Shown one piece after another: positions 46,104-57,480 of a stretch of 64,000 bases of DNA. The stretch lies in contig NC_064819.1 in NCBI RefSeq assembly GCF_024166365.1, positions 149,196,793 through 149,260,792 of the forward strand. Reading direction: 5' to 3'. The position numbers and the translations under genes were made by a program. Position 1 is the first letter of the stretch. Each line of letters begins with the position of its first letter. The notes under the pieces are model-generated. The model saw nothing but the letters and a program-made list of their open reading frames with translations, searched no databases and was not told the origin of the DNA. Origin of the DNA: Elephas maximus indicus (taxonomy: Eukaryota; Chordata; Mammalia; Proboscidea; Elephantidae).

Positions 46104-46326
46104 GCCCTGGGAAATCATGAATTCGACAATGGTGTAGAAGGACTGATGGATCCACTCCTCAAGGGGGTCAAATTTCCAATTCTGAGTGCTAACATTAAGG
46201 CAGAGGGACCTCTAGCATCTCAAATATCTGGACTCTATTTGCCATATAAAATTCTTAATGTTGGTAGTGAAGTTGTGGGAATTGTTGGCTACACTTCGAG
46301 AGAAACCCCTTTTCTCTCAAATCCAG
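46104..46326 (+). CDS. NT5E: NT5E exon 2, codons 114-187 plus first base of 188
   Basis: Continues exon 1 in phase 0 after a pyrimidine-rich acceptor (tttctactag|GCC). It opens A-L-G-N-H-E-F-D, the metallophosphatase signature: N117 binds metal, and H118 with D121 form the catalytic pair. Further on come FPILSAN and VVGIVGYTS, conserved in 5'-nucleotidases. It is 223 bp long and ends CCA-G|gtattt in phase 1, so codon 188 (Gly) is completed by exon 3. No stop or frameshift is present. A truncated SINE ends 72 bp upstream of the acceptor. Confidence 0.97.
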
Positions 46327-46943
46327 GTATTTTCTCCTTATAAAAGTACTATAAAGCACTCATTCCTTGAAAATAGATGCACTAAATCAGAGCTTGGCAT
46401 TATTTTTTAGGGACTGTAGATAAAAGTTGGAATAATGTGTGATACTGGATAAAGGGTATACTTAAGAAGACATTGATAAAATCAGTCTAGTGGGTTCCAT
46501 GTAGTTTTAAGTTGCTTCTTATAGACTTTTGCTCTTCTGCTCAATGAGCATCTTTGTAGACATAAACATTATCTCTCTCTCTTTTTTTTTTTTTTTTCAT
46601 TTCCGTTGTCCTGCATCTTAAATTGGAACTGAAAGCCATTCACATCCAACGTTAAGCAGCAGTGGAGGGTGAGAGTCACATATCTGCCTCTCTTCCTGTG
46701 GAGCCAGAAGCCCAGAGCTAGGGCCTTACTTCAATTAAGTAGCTTCCCTTATCTTCCATTTTCTAGTACAAACATTATGTGCTCTGGTTAATGCTCCTTT
46801 TTCCCTTCCATTATTTATCTCCTGTTGTTTTAATCACTTCGTTAGATCTTAAAATCTTTCTAGGAAATACGTATATACTCTTAAATGGTTTTAAGATGTG
46901 TATGTCATTTTATATAGAGCTTTATACATATATACATATGTGT

Positions 46944-47130
46944 GTTATGTGGCGCAGTGATTAAGCAAACCAAAGGTCGGCTGTTCAAACCCACCAGCTG
47001 TTCTTGGGGGAGAAGACCTGTTGATCAGCTCCCATAAAGATTACAGTCTTGAAAACCTTATGGGGCAGTTCAACTCTTGTCACATTAGGTAACTATGAGT
47101 CGGAATCAACTCGATGGCACCCAACAACTA
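46944..47130 (+). mobile_element. AfroSINE, long subtype (plus)
   Basis: GTTATGTGGCGCAGTGATTAAG.., CCCATAAAGATTACAGTC, GAGTCGGAATCAACTCGATGGC. Confidence 0.88.
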
Positions 47131-47699
47131 TATTAAGATATATATAATCTTTCAGGGAACATTTTTGAGCAACTATTATTGAAATAATTTTACTGGAACA
47201 CTTGGGCAGTGAGAATAAAAATGAGGTTTCTCTAAATTATCCAAATTAATTTTCTTTTCATATTTGAAGAAAAAAGAGAAGGTAGGAGCTAGCATTACCC
47301 AGAAACAAGGGTTTTCATTAAGAATGAACAAATAAAGGATATATGATTATTTAAAAATTGGAAAATTAGTGTATTTGTTATTGTTGTTGTTAAAAAAATA
47401 GGATTAGGCCACTGGAAATCACAACAAAAAAGGTCATCTGTTGAAAAAGGAGCCAAGGAGGGAGGCAGGGCTGGAGTAAGGCCTTTCCCCTCTCCACTGT
47501 GTGGGTGGGGATTGACAGTACCTGAGGTGGCAAGTAGACATCTGCCGCATGGGTGATCATGCCTTTGTAAACTGTATGACACAGCTGTTATTATGGGGCA
47601 GAGGGTGGTTGTGGGCACCCAGGAGTTGCTGGCTTTTGAAATGTTCTGGAAGTACTTTTCTGACTAAAAGGGATGTGATCACACCAGAAGGACCTAACT

Positions 47700-48135
47700 G
47701 GAAAGTCTGAGGCTGGCCTTCTCCAGCCTGTCCAGCTTGACTGTGGCCCTTGTCCCTTCCCCTGCGCACAGCAGGGCTCTGGATGATCAAACCTTCCCAG
47801 GAGCTAACGGGGTGCTTCTTCTTTGGGCTCTTGGAGGCTTATCTGCAAAGGGTGGAAGCACCACCACCCAGCCTCTGCCACCCTTGCCATCTGCTCCCCC
47901 AGTGGGTTGGGCTCCCCTGCTCTGAGTCATCAGTGCCCCCAGCTCACACCCTCCCTGAGCATGGCCACACTGGTGTATTGCATTTGTCCCTTACTCTCAG
48001 CTTCCCACACTGGCCTGAGCTGCCTGAGGTCAGAGGCTAGGTCTCCCCTCACTGAATGTCTGGAACCTAATATAGAGGCCACCTTACGATCTTTAGGTAA
48101 AGATGCCAGTTTGTTGAAAAACTGAATAAATGCGT
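47700..48135 (+). repeat. L2 3' region (plus)
   Basis: CTGAGGTCAGAGGCTAGGTCTCCCCTCACTGAATG.. and CAGTTTGTTGAAAAACTGAATAAATGCG resemble an L2 end. Confidence 0.45.
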
Positions 48136-48404
48136 ATTAGCAAATTCAAAAGCTAATACTGTCACCATAATTTATATTTTATTTGCTGTTCTTTTTAGTT
48201 CCTTTAAGATCAAATGTGATTGAGTGCTGTAGAAGTAATAAAGTCAGTGATTTGGGAGGGAGCTTGAGGAGGGAGGGGGAGTTGGGTGAAAGGAGGGCTG
48301 ATTGGCCTGGGATCAGGTAGACTTGGTGGAGAGCATCCTTAGTCCCCTCAAGATGTAAAGCATCTTGAAACAAAGGGCATTCCAGAAGTGAGCCCAGAGT
48401 CACA

Positions 48405-48500
48405 TGCTAGAATGTAAGCTCGACAAGTGGAGGGACCTTGACTATCTGTGCACAGTACCCAGCATATGGTAAGTCCTCAGTCCATTCTAGTGGAATGAGT
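48405..48500 (+). repeat. L2 3' end (plus)
   Basis: CTAGAATGTAAGCTCGACAAGTGGAGGGACCTTGAC..CAGTACCCAGCATATGGTAAGTCCTCAG. Confidence 0.75.
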
Positions 48501-49189
48501 TCAGGAGAGCAAGAAGGTGTGGCGGCCACACAGGTTATGAGTAGAGAAAGCTGGAGAGTTGGGTTGGGACTTGAGTGTAGGACCTCCTGAACGTTTGGCT
48601 GAAGAGTTGAGGCATGATTTGGAAAGAAGCTTCATCCCTCATTTAATAATTACCAACAATAAGGTAGGAAGTGAGGAAGGTTGTTGGTAGAGAGACATAG
48701 AGACTCGACATCAGACTACCCTGTCCCCTGTCTGGGACTCTGAGAGCACCCTCATTAGAGCAACCTCATTAGAGCTGCTCTTGCCAGCAGCTTCCAGGAA
48801 TCATGGACTGGATTGTGCAGTGACTGATGTGGGGTAGATTGGGAAAGGGTGGGACAAGATTTTTGTGGGGATACCAGCCTCTTCTAAGACAAAGATTTGG
48901 CAACCAGAGTACTTCCTACAGATCTCTGGCCCCAAATCCAGCCTAATTCCTTCAGTCCTGGTGGCCTGGGAATCTTTGATTTATTTTAGTTAGGCAATAA
49001 AATTCTTGGAACATAACTCCCCTTTTGAAATCCTGAAATTCATCTCAGGGCTTTCCATGTATGTGATACCCAGTCTTTGACATGTTGGGAGAATGCATCC
49101 CTTTGTCCTGGGAGGCATTTCTCTGAACTTTTCTATTCTTTCTTGTCAGCCAAACCAAAGCAGAGGATGGTAGCATTATCTGAAGGTCC

Positions 49190-49490
49190 TGGCATTTCTC
49201 ATTCATTGATTCTGTTTAGTGCCTGTTTACATACTGGGCACTGTTCCAGGCACCAGGAATACTGGCCCAAAAAATCCCTGCCCATGAGAACTTACATGTT
49301 TAGTGAGGGAGTAAATAATAAGTGAGATATTTGGTGTGTCAGAATGTCTCAGGTGCTATGTAGAAAAATTAAGCAGGAGGAGGGAATTGCAAGTGTGGCC
49401 ATACAACACCCTTTTGTTTTAAAGGGATAGTCAGGGAAAGGCACATAGAAAAGGTGACATGGCACCTAGAGGCAACCAGGGAGCCACATT
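49190..49490 (-). repeat. L2 (minus)
   Basis: TACTGGGCACTGTTCCAGGCACCAGGAATAC.., CCCTGCCCATGAGAACTTACATGTTTAGTG.., GTCAGGGAAAGGC. Confidence 0.7.
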
Positions 49491-49640
49491 ATTCTTGGTG
49501 TTCTCATGGCGACAATGGCAAAGCTGTCACAACTCCTGATTTGTAAATGTTGCCTACAAGTTGCCAAAAACACTGCAGCCCCAACACAAAGCATGTGAGC
49601 TTCTAATTTTCAGGCCATCAGTGTGGGGCCTTCCAGGCTA

Positions 49641-49648
49641 TGACGTCA
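49641..49648. promoter_or_regulatory. Perfect CRE palindrome in NT5E intron 2
   Basis: TGACGTCA, the consensus full CREB/ATF site. Motif match only. Confidence 0.35.
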
Positions 49649-49738
49649 GTTACATTGTTTATCTTTCATGACCAGTGTGCACATGTGAAGTTGACTGATG
49701 TTAAAGGCTCCAGAGTTCCCCCAATGAAGCATATATTT

Positions 49739-49937
49739 TGTTGTTGTTGTTAGTTGCCATTGGGTCAATTCCGACTCATGGCAAGCCCATGTGCGGAGAG
49801 TAGAACTGCTCCATAGGTTTTCAAGGCTATGGCCTTTGGGAAGCAGATATCCAGGCCTGTCTTCTGAGACGCCTCTGGGTGGGTTCGAATTGCTTAGTAG
49901 TCAAGTGCTTAGCAGCAAGTGCTACCCAGGGCGCTCG
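49739..49937 (-). mobile_element. AfroSINE, long subtype (minus)
   Basis: GTTAGTTGCCATTGGGTCAATTCCGACTCATGGC.., CCAGGCCTGTCTTCTGAGACGCC.., head partly rearranged. Confidence 0.87.
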
Positions 49938-50943
49938 AAGCACATATAGAGGCTCCTACACATCACAGTGTAACAAGGGTATGTGTTTTTAACAATCTTA
50001 TTGGTCTTTGGAGGGGTGAATACTTTTCAACCTAGGGTTCCCAGGCTCCTGAGTATTTGAAAGTTCTTCATGAGAGGACGTTAATTTGGGAGGAGGTGTT
50101 TTTATTTTAATGATGGTTTTTAGAAATCAGCACAAGGAAGCCTGGATCATCTGGAGGACTCCCCTGTACCAGGCAGAGCCCTGGACACGACGGCAGGGCA
50201 GTGTTTCTGTCTGGGTTTGCAGCCACCTCTGTGCCAATAAAAGCCATAAGGTCTCAGGCTTGCTGAGGTTTGGCTACAGAGACAGTGGGAGAAACTGGCC
50301 GTCTAGCTGCATGGGGCAGTGCAGTCAGACTCACCTGTCTGTACCAGCAGGGGATGGTTTGTTACCACTAAGTCAAGGAGTAAGCAGATAGTGAAGAGCG
50401 TTCATACTTCCAGTTCCAGCAATATGTAGATTAGACGCGTATTTAATGCATATTTCAATAATGCCCTAATGTTAACATTATCTTCAAGTGAACAGGACAA
50501 AGTTATCAACTGGCATGTTAAAAGTGGCACTCTAGAGGACTTGCTGGCAGAGTTTTGTTAAGTTTGAAGACTGGTGATCCTAAGCTTACAAACAACACCT
50601 TATAGTTGCCAATACTGTTCTATACGGCATGTTCGATGCTCAGGCATTTTCTGCACTGGTCTTATGGAAGTCTAAATACAAAAACAGGTTAAAAACAAAT
50701 CCAGATCTGAAGCCTTATCATTGCTTGAAATTCACTTTAGGCAAAATAATATCATCCACAACATTAAATTAATGCAGCATTAAGTGACTGTAACTCTGAT
50801 ATTGATTTGAATTTTATTTGGTTTTGTAGGGGTTTTGTGCTTAATTTGCAAATATATATTAGTTTAAGTAATTTAAGAGCCTTAGTAAATTAGGGTGTTT
50901 ATGCTTGGTATGTTAGAATGTATTTAAGCAATATAATAATAAA

Positions 50944-51015
50944 CCCAAAAACCCAGTGCCGTCGAGTCAATTCTGACTCATAGCGACCCTATAGGACAGA
51001 GTAGAACTACCCCAT
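50944..51015 (-). mobile_element. AfroSINE 3' stub (minus), just before exon 3
   Basis: 72 bp holding only the tail (ACCCAGTGCCGTCGAGTCAA..ATAGGACAGAGTAGAACTACCC), bounded by 14-bp perfect repeats AATATAATAATAAA (50930-50943 and 51016-51029). It ends 54 bp before exon 3. Confidence 0.92.
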
Positions 51016-51069
51016 AATATAATAATAAATAATGCTAATAAATGTCCATTTTATTTAATTCGTTCTTAG

Positions 51070-51258
51070 GAAAGAATTTAGTATTTGAAGACGAAATCAC
51101 TACATTGCAACCTGAAGTAGATAAGCTAAAAACTCTAAATGTGAACAAGATTATTGCACTGGGACACTCTGGCTTTGAAATGGATAAACTCATCGCTCAG
51201 AAAGTGAAGGGCGTGGATGTGGTGGTGGGAGGACACTCCAACACGTTTCTCTATACAG
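51070..51258 (+). CDS. NT5E: NT5E exon 3, codons 188-251 (last codon split)
   Basis: The acceptor ttcgttcttag|GA completes Gly188, and the frame reads G-K-N-L-V-F-E-D-E. The exon carries the remaining metal ligands of the N-terminal domain: H220 in IALGHSGF and H243/N245 in VVGGHSNTF. It is 189 bp long and ends ..LYT-G|gtaatt in phase 1, so the next exon should open with NPPSK-like sequence. That exon is not in the remaining 12.7 kb, which fits a long intron 3 as in human. Residue 189 is Lys where human has Thr. A SINE fragment ends 54 bp upstream of the exon. Confidence 0.97.
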
Positions 51259-51472
51259 GTAATTTTTTTGTTAGGGCTATGTGGCCTGCGACCTCTGCAA
51301 AGCTTGCTTTGTCCTTTTTTGCCTTAGTAACTGTTGTTATTTTTACTGCTATTTAATATATGCTGAATGGCAACATGTACAAATCTTACTCAAGAAGACA
51401 TTACTAAGAGTAATTTATTGATTTCATAATTATAAGTAAATTTTATTAATTTTTATATATTATAAATATATG

Positions 51473-51690
51473 TGGATTCCCTGGGTGGCGCAAATGGTTA
51501 AGCATTCAGCTACTAACCAAAAGGTTGGCGATTCAGATCCTCCCAGAGGCACCTTGTAAGAAAGATCTGGCAGTCTACTTCCAAAAGATCACAGCCTTTG
51601 AAAACTCTATGGAATGCAGTTCTACTCTGAAACACATGGGGTCATCATGAATCAGAACTGAATTGATGGCAACTGGTTTGGTTTTGTTTT
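51473..51690 (+). mobile_element. AfroSINE, long subtype (plus)
   Basis: ATTCCCTGGGTGGCGCAAATGG.., AAAAGATCACAGCC.., GAACTGAATTGATGGCAACTGG. It lies 215 bp after exon 3 and next to an L1. Confidence 0.92.
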
Positions 51691-51795
51691 TTCTAAATAT
51701 GTAGATATAGATACATAGATAAATATTAGGTATAAAGCATATATAAAAAAAGATGGATCAAAGACCTAAACATAAAGACTAAAACGATAAAGATC

Positions 51796-52683
51796 ATGGA
51801 AGAAAAAATAGGGACAATGTTAGGAGCCCTAATACAAGGCATAAACAGAATACAAAACATTACCAAAAATGACGAAGAAAAACCAGATAACTGGGAGCTC
51901 CTAAAAATCAAACACCTATGCTCATCTAAAGACTTCACCAAAAGAGTAAAAAGACCACCTACAGACTGGGAAAGAATTTTCAGCTATGACATTTCTAACC
52001 AGCGCCTGATCTCTAAAATCTATATGATTCTGTCAAAACTCAACCACAAAAAGACAAACAACCCAATCAAGAAGTGGGCAAAGGATATGAACACGCACTT
52101 CACTAAAGAAGATATTCAGGCAGCTAACAGATACATGAGCAAATGCTCTCGATCATTAGCCATTAGAGAAATGCAAATTAAAACTACGATGAGATTCCAT
52201 CTCACACCAACAAGGCTGGCATTAATCCAAAAAACACAAAATAATAAATGGTGGAGAGGCTGCGGAGGGATTGGAACTCTTATACACTGCTGGTGGGAAT
52301 GTAAAATGGTACAACCACTTTGGAAATCCATCTGGCGTTATCTTAAACAGTTAGAAATAGAACTACCATACAACCCAGAAATCCCACTCCTCGGAATATA
52401 CCCTAGAGAAATAAGAGCCTTCACACAAACAGATATATGCACACCCATGTTTATTGCAGCTCTGTTTACAATAGCAAAAAGCTGGAAGCAACCAAGGTGT
52501 CCATCAACGGATGAATGGTTAAATAAGTTGTGGTATATTCACACACTGGAATACTACGCATCGATAAAGAACAGTGACGAATCTGTGAAACATTTCATAA
52601 CATGGAGGAACCTGGAAGGCATTATGCTGAGCGAAATTAGTCAGAGGCAAAAGGACAAATATTGTATAAGACCACTATTATAA
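51796..52683 (+). pseudogene. L1 ORF2 C-terminal 295 codons, uninterrupted
   Basis: The C-terminal domain of the L1 replicase: ..[19 protein letters not shown].., ..[24 protein letters not shown] segment, Cys-rich [14 protein letters not shown], then [12 protein letters not shown].. to the stop. No stop or frameshift over 888 bp, so the insertion is recent compared with the other L1s here. It lacks endonuclease and RT and cannot act alone. Confidence 0.9.
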
Positions 52684-53665
52684 GATCTTGAGAAATAGTA
52701 TAAACTGAGAAGAACACATACTTTTGTGGTTACGAGGTGGGGAGGGAGGGAGGGAGGGAGAGGGTTTTTTACTGATTAGTTAGTAGATAAGAACTACTTT
52801 AGGTGAAGGGAAGGACAATACTCAATACATGGAAGATCAGCTCAACTGGACTGGACCAAAAGCAAAGAAGTTTCTGGGATAAACTGAATGCTTTAAAGGT
52901 CAGCGGAGCAAGGCCGGGGGTTTGGGGACCATGGTTTAAGGGGACTTCTAAGTCAATTGGCAAAATAATTCTATTATGAAAACCTTCTGCATCCCACTTT
53001 GAAATGTGGCGTCTGGGGTCTTAAATGCTAACAAGTGGCCATCTAAGAAGCATCAATTGGTCTCAACCCACCAGGATCAAAGGAGAATGAAGAACACCAA
53101 GGTCACACGATAACTAAGAGCCCAAGAGGCAGAAAGGGCCACATGAACCAGAGACTTACATCATCCTGAGACCAGAAGAACTAGTTGGTGCCCGGCCGCA
53201 ACCGATGACTGCCCTGACGGGGAGCACAACAGAGAACCCCTGAGGAAGCAGGAGATCAGTGGGATGCAGACCCCAAATTCTCACAAAAAGACCATACTTA
53301 ATGGTCTGACTGAGACTAGAGGAATTCCGGCAGTCATGGTCCTCAGACCTTCTGTTGGCCCAGGACAGGAACCATTCCCGAAGACAACTCATCAGACATG
53401 GAAGGGACTGCACACTGGGTAGGAGAGAGATGCTGATGAAGAGTGAGCTATTTGTATCAGGTGGACACTTGAGACTGTGTTGGCATCTCCTGTCTGGAGG
53501 GGGGTTGGGAGAGTAGAGAGGGTTGGAAGCTGGCAAAATTGTCACAAAAGGAGAGACTAGAAGGGCTGACTCATTAGGGAGAGAGCAAGTGGGAGTATGG
53601 AGTAAGGTGTATATAAACTTATATGTAGCAGACTGACTTAATTTGTAAACGTTCACTTGAAGCTC

Positions 53666-53671
53666 AATAAA
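53666..53671 (+). terminator. Sense AATAAA at the L1 copy D end
   Basis: Polyadenylation hexamer of the L1 in intron 3, in the transcribed orientation of NT5E. Confidence 0.5.
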
Positions 53672-53824
53672 AATTAAAAAAAAAAAAAGAAAAAGATTAC
53701 TAAGTCCGAACCAAAATTCAACATAAATAGGCTATTTCAAAAAACAACATGTCATAAGATTTTTTAAGCATAAACAAAGTAACGTACATAGGTGTTTACA
53801 GCTCATGATGACAAAATTTGATTT

Positions 53825-53945
53825 GTAGGTTGCACAGATAGCACAAGAAGCCAGATAACTCTGGGTTCAAGTCCTGACTCTACTGTACACTAGGACCACT
53901 AAGTGTCCTAGAAGCCACTTAGCCCCTGGAATTAGCAAGCTCTTG
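53825..53945 (+). repeat. MIR (plus)
   Basis: CTCTGGGTTCAAGTCCTGACTCTACTGTACACTAGGACCACTAAGTG. Confidence 0.6.
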
Positions 53946-53990
53946 CATGAGCATGCATGCCCTAGTGCCTGAGCACATACTGCATGCACG

Positions 53991-54100
53991 TTCCTCCCTT
54001 CTTCTCCCTCTCCCTCACTTCCTCCCTCCCTCTCTGTCTCCTCCTTCCCTCTCTGTCTCCTCCCTTCTCTCTCCCTTCCTTCATTCCTCCCTCCCTCTGT
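53991..54100. repeat. (TCCC)n / CT-rich low-complexity tract
   Basis: About 110 bp almost purely C and T, built from CTCCCTC- and CTTCCTCC-type units. Confidence 0.9.
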
Positions 54101-54342
54101 TGAAATATTTCACAAGGTGGAGCTGGCTTTCACTGAAGGAAATAATGCCAATGTTTATATGTGCTAATTCTCTTCCTTAGCAAGTAATTTGCCTTTTTGT
54201 ACACCCAGGCTAAAGAATAATTTCAAACTCAGTTCCACCGTTAGTGGGTTTTGAAATCAATTTAGTAGGTTATGATGACCAGTAGGTTTTTTTTTTTTTA
54301 AAACAGAGTAGTCTGAAATAGAACAGGGACCTACATTACTCA

Positions 54343-54391
54343 TGTTGTTGTTAGTTGCTGTCTAGTCAATTCTGACTCATGGCAACCTCAC
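54343..54391 (-). mobile_element. AfroSINE tail stub (minus)
   Basis: TTGTTGTTAGTTGCTGTCTAGTCAATTCTGACTCATGGCAACC only. Confidence 0.75.
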
Positions 54392-54684
54392 TGCTCATAA
54401 AAAGAGAAAATCATTGCTCATAGGAAAGATAAATATTGTTTCATGGAAAGAAAAAATCTAAAGTAGAGAGGACAGCTCTGGGCACATAGCAGGCAATACA
54501 TAAGTGTGATGGGGATGATGATGGTGTATACTGAACAGTGAAGTGAACTTTCTTAGTGCTTGTAACGTTGCAGTCAAACTTCTGAGAGCCACTTGAGTAA
54601 CTCTAGGATCATTAAATGGACGGAGGGGCCCCTTACTCAAGACCCAGAAAAAATCCCATTGGAGCAGGTCATTGTGAACAGCAC

Positions 54685-54870
54685 TGGTAAGACTCTGGAG
54701 CCCGACTGACTTTACCACTAACTAGCAGTGAGATCCTGGGCAAGTGACTTACCCTGTGTATGCCTGATGCCCTCAGCTGTAGAACGAGGGTGGTAACAAT
54801 AGTACATACTACAAAGGCTCCTTGTGACTTAATATATGTAATGAATGGTTGTAGGTAAAGTGCCTCAAAA
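54685..54870 (+). repeat. MIR (plus)
   Basis: CTAACTAGCAGTGAGATCCTGGGCAAGTGACTTACC.., CTGTAGAACGAGGGTGGTAACAATAG. Confidence 0.85.
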
Positions 54871-56074
54871 CAAGGTCCTGTACTTTAGCTGTTCTTAGTC
54901 CACTTGTGTCTCAGCTCTGTGGATAAGACCTGTGAAAAACCCTTCCCCACAGGCTTTTCTTAGCTTTTTTCTGAGGCAGTGTCAGAACCCTAGGACATGG
55001 TGGGAGCTAGATATCTCTCTCACCCTCTCATTCTTGAGAGTAGTGGTTTCAAACCTTTTTCACTATGATTCATAGTGAGAAAGACATTGTGCACCAGGTG
55101 CCACACGCACATACATACACACACAAACACGCACAACTGAAAGAAAACTTTTACAAAGTACCTGGATTACACCGTGCTTTTTCTGCTCCCAGTGTAATTA
55201 TAGATAAGACAGACCTGATGAACCTGACATTTCTTCACGTTGCTGCAGGTGGCACAGTCTGACTGGAGGATGCATCCCTGCTTCGTTACAAGTGAGGGAG
55301 GCCGAGACTTTGTTGTTGTTTGCAGTATGGTTCATCTCTCCATTAATTTTCACCCTTATAGTTTAGTTAATCTTGTCCTTTTAGAGCACAAATAAGGTCT
55401 TATTATTTACCTCATGCACAGGACAGGGAAATACTCTCCAAGGAAGTGCATTTCCTTTGGGCATTAGATAAGGACTGCTGGATGTCTGTGTACTAACTGA
55501 GCCGAGAGAATCAGCCCAGGGGCAGACTTATGGCTGGTAGCTTCAAAGATGATGGCCCTTCATTTTCTTGAGTGTGGCTACCCAAGGAACTACTTGTCCC
55601 AGTGGTCATTCACTCTTTGGGTCCTTTCCATCAACTTGTAGCCATGCCCCGGTCCTAGCACCAGCCTCCTTTAGGGAGCAAAGCCAGAAACTTCTGGGTG
55701 GTGATTTTTGTAGCCACATAACACTGGTCAATGTAAGCTCCATCTCAAGAAATTGCCTTCCAGGATGAAGTAGGTCTACCCAAAACCAAAATCTAAAAAG
55801 AATGACTATGAAACACAGTCCACACTGAATTATACACGTAAAAATTGTTGAATTGCTGTTTTGTGTATATATATGTGTATATATCTATATATATCACAAT
55901 TTTAAAACAAAAAGCACAGTCCAGTTCATTTGACAGGAAAGTTGGTGGCCAACTATTGATAATCATAAGCCCAACATACCTCAAGGTACAAATCTCATCT
56001 TGGGAACTGAAGTTTTTGTTTCTTTTATTTTGCCGCTTGATGGTCTTGTGCAGAGGGTCTCATTTCTGTGACTG

Positions 56075-56315
56075 ACTGGAGAGCGGCATGGGGTTATGGA
56101 AAGGGCTTTGGTCTCTGACAGACCCAGGTTCCTCCCTGACCGTCAGACCTTGGGTAAGGTATTTAAACTCTCTGTGCTTCAACTTTCTTATCTTAAAAAA
56201 ATGGTTATAGTGATACACCTACTTCGTAAAGTTCTCCTGGGGACTAAGGTATTGTATGAATGGAACTGGGACCTAAAACATAGTAGGTCCAAAATAAATA
56301 CTCAGTTCTCTGATA
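56075..56315 (+). repeat. MIR (plus)
   Basis: GCTTTGGTCTCTGACAGACCC.., GACCTTGGGTAAGGTATTTAAACTCTCTGTGCTTCAA.., ATAGTAGGTCCAAAATAAATAC. Confidence 0.88.
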
Positions 56316-57277
56316 TCCCGCAGTATAGGAAAATGCATATGATATAAGATTAAATGAAAAGGGGATGGACACAAAATATTTTCTTTAAAACTTCATAAAA
56401 ACATATTATCCAGGCTGTAATTACCTGAGAGTCACAAATCCTCAAGCCAACTTATGGGATGACTCCTTCCTTAATAAATAAAATGGATCTTTATTACATA
56501 AAACTTGGGAAACATTGGGGTTCTTCTCACCCTCTGCCCCCCAGAACTGATAATTCCCTGGAGTCCTATATTTTTCTAGTCACCTTGCTCCTACTTTTTG
56601 CTTCTGTTGAATTCGCAGCCTCTTCTAGTCTTGCCTTTTTCAAAGCATTCCATGTATATTCTCCATACATAATACACCCAAGTATGGAAAAGTGACCTCC
56701 TTTCTTGATCCCCACAAATTTTGCCCATACAAGGCAGTTTTCTTTGAAGTTTGCCTGTCAGCACGGGGGAGCCGGCCACAGCACAGCCCAAACTGCAAGC
56801 TAGAATGAAACCCTGTCTTCACAGCCCTTGGCCATCCCCACCACAGGGAATTTCTCACAGGTTGTCTTTCTCCCTCAGTGGATGCCTTCTCCCGCTTTGG
56901 TGTTCTTTACTCTTATCTCCACCCCTTTTCTCCAAGGCTGCCTGTGAACCTCAATATTTCGCCCAATATTTTTATGCAAAACAATTAAGCACTCTCTCTT
57001 TCTGCATCCACCTACCTGGTCCTTGTCAGGGAGCAGATCTTCCCCAATAGTTGTGCCTTACCTCACTTTTGAGGTGGGGAGAAGGATGGGGGCATCACAA
57101 CCAGCATTACAATAAGACAGCACTCCTCATTTTCCTGTTGGATGCTTGTCCTTTCACAGTGTTTTGCTAAACAGAAAGTAGTCTTCTCGATAAAATGTAT
57201 TCTGCACCAATTTCCTTTTCCTTGCTATGCATACAGGTATATGTTTTTTAAATTCACAGAAATTATAATGGCCATTG

Positions 57278-57480
57278 AGTTGCTGCGTGGTACAAACAGT
57301 TAACAAGCTTGGCTGCTAACTGAAAGGTTGGAGGTTTGAGGCCACCCATAGGGACCTGGGAAGAAAGCCCTGGCAATCTATTTCCAAAAAATCAGACTTT
57401 TGAAAACCTTATGGAGCACAAGTCTACTCTGACACTCATGAGGTCACCATGAGTCAGAATTGACTTGACAGCAACTGGTT
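57278..57480 (+). mobile_element. AfroSINE, long subtype (plus)
   Basis: GCTTGGCTGCTAACTGAAAGG.., GAAGAAAGCCCTGGCAATC.., CATGAGTCAGAATTGACTTGACAGCAACTGG. Confidence 0.9.

Larger units (their letters stand above)
46327..51069 (+). other. NT5E: NT5E intron 2 (4.7 kb)
   Basis: Bounded by gtattt and ttcttag. It contains two SINE copies, a SINE stub next to exon 3, and L2 remnants. Stretches 46327-46940, 47131-47700, 48500-49190 and 49938-50929 show no repeat or gene that I can name. A pyrimidine tract (46570-46598) sits 250 bp after exon 2. Confidence 0.9.
51752..53689 (+). mobile_element. L1 copy D, 5'-truncated, relatively young
   Basis: Contains the ORF2 C-terminus (open to 52683), a 3' UTR of about 1 kb and a tail CAATAAAAATTA13. 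It has the same subfamily 3' UTR as L1 copy C. Possible short duplication AAAAAGAT (51746-51753 and 53690-53697). Same strand as NT5E. Confidence 0.9.

Noticed and set aside
47750-48125. Overlapping frames of about 100 codons in intron 2
   Set aside because: Low-complexity Pro/Ser/Leu-rich readings of L2-like, GC-rich sequence.
53991-54180. CT-rich tract as a CRISPR or satellite array
   Set aside because: No regular repeat-spacer structure; simple sequence only.
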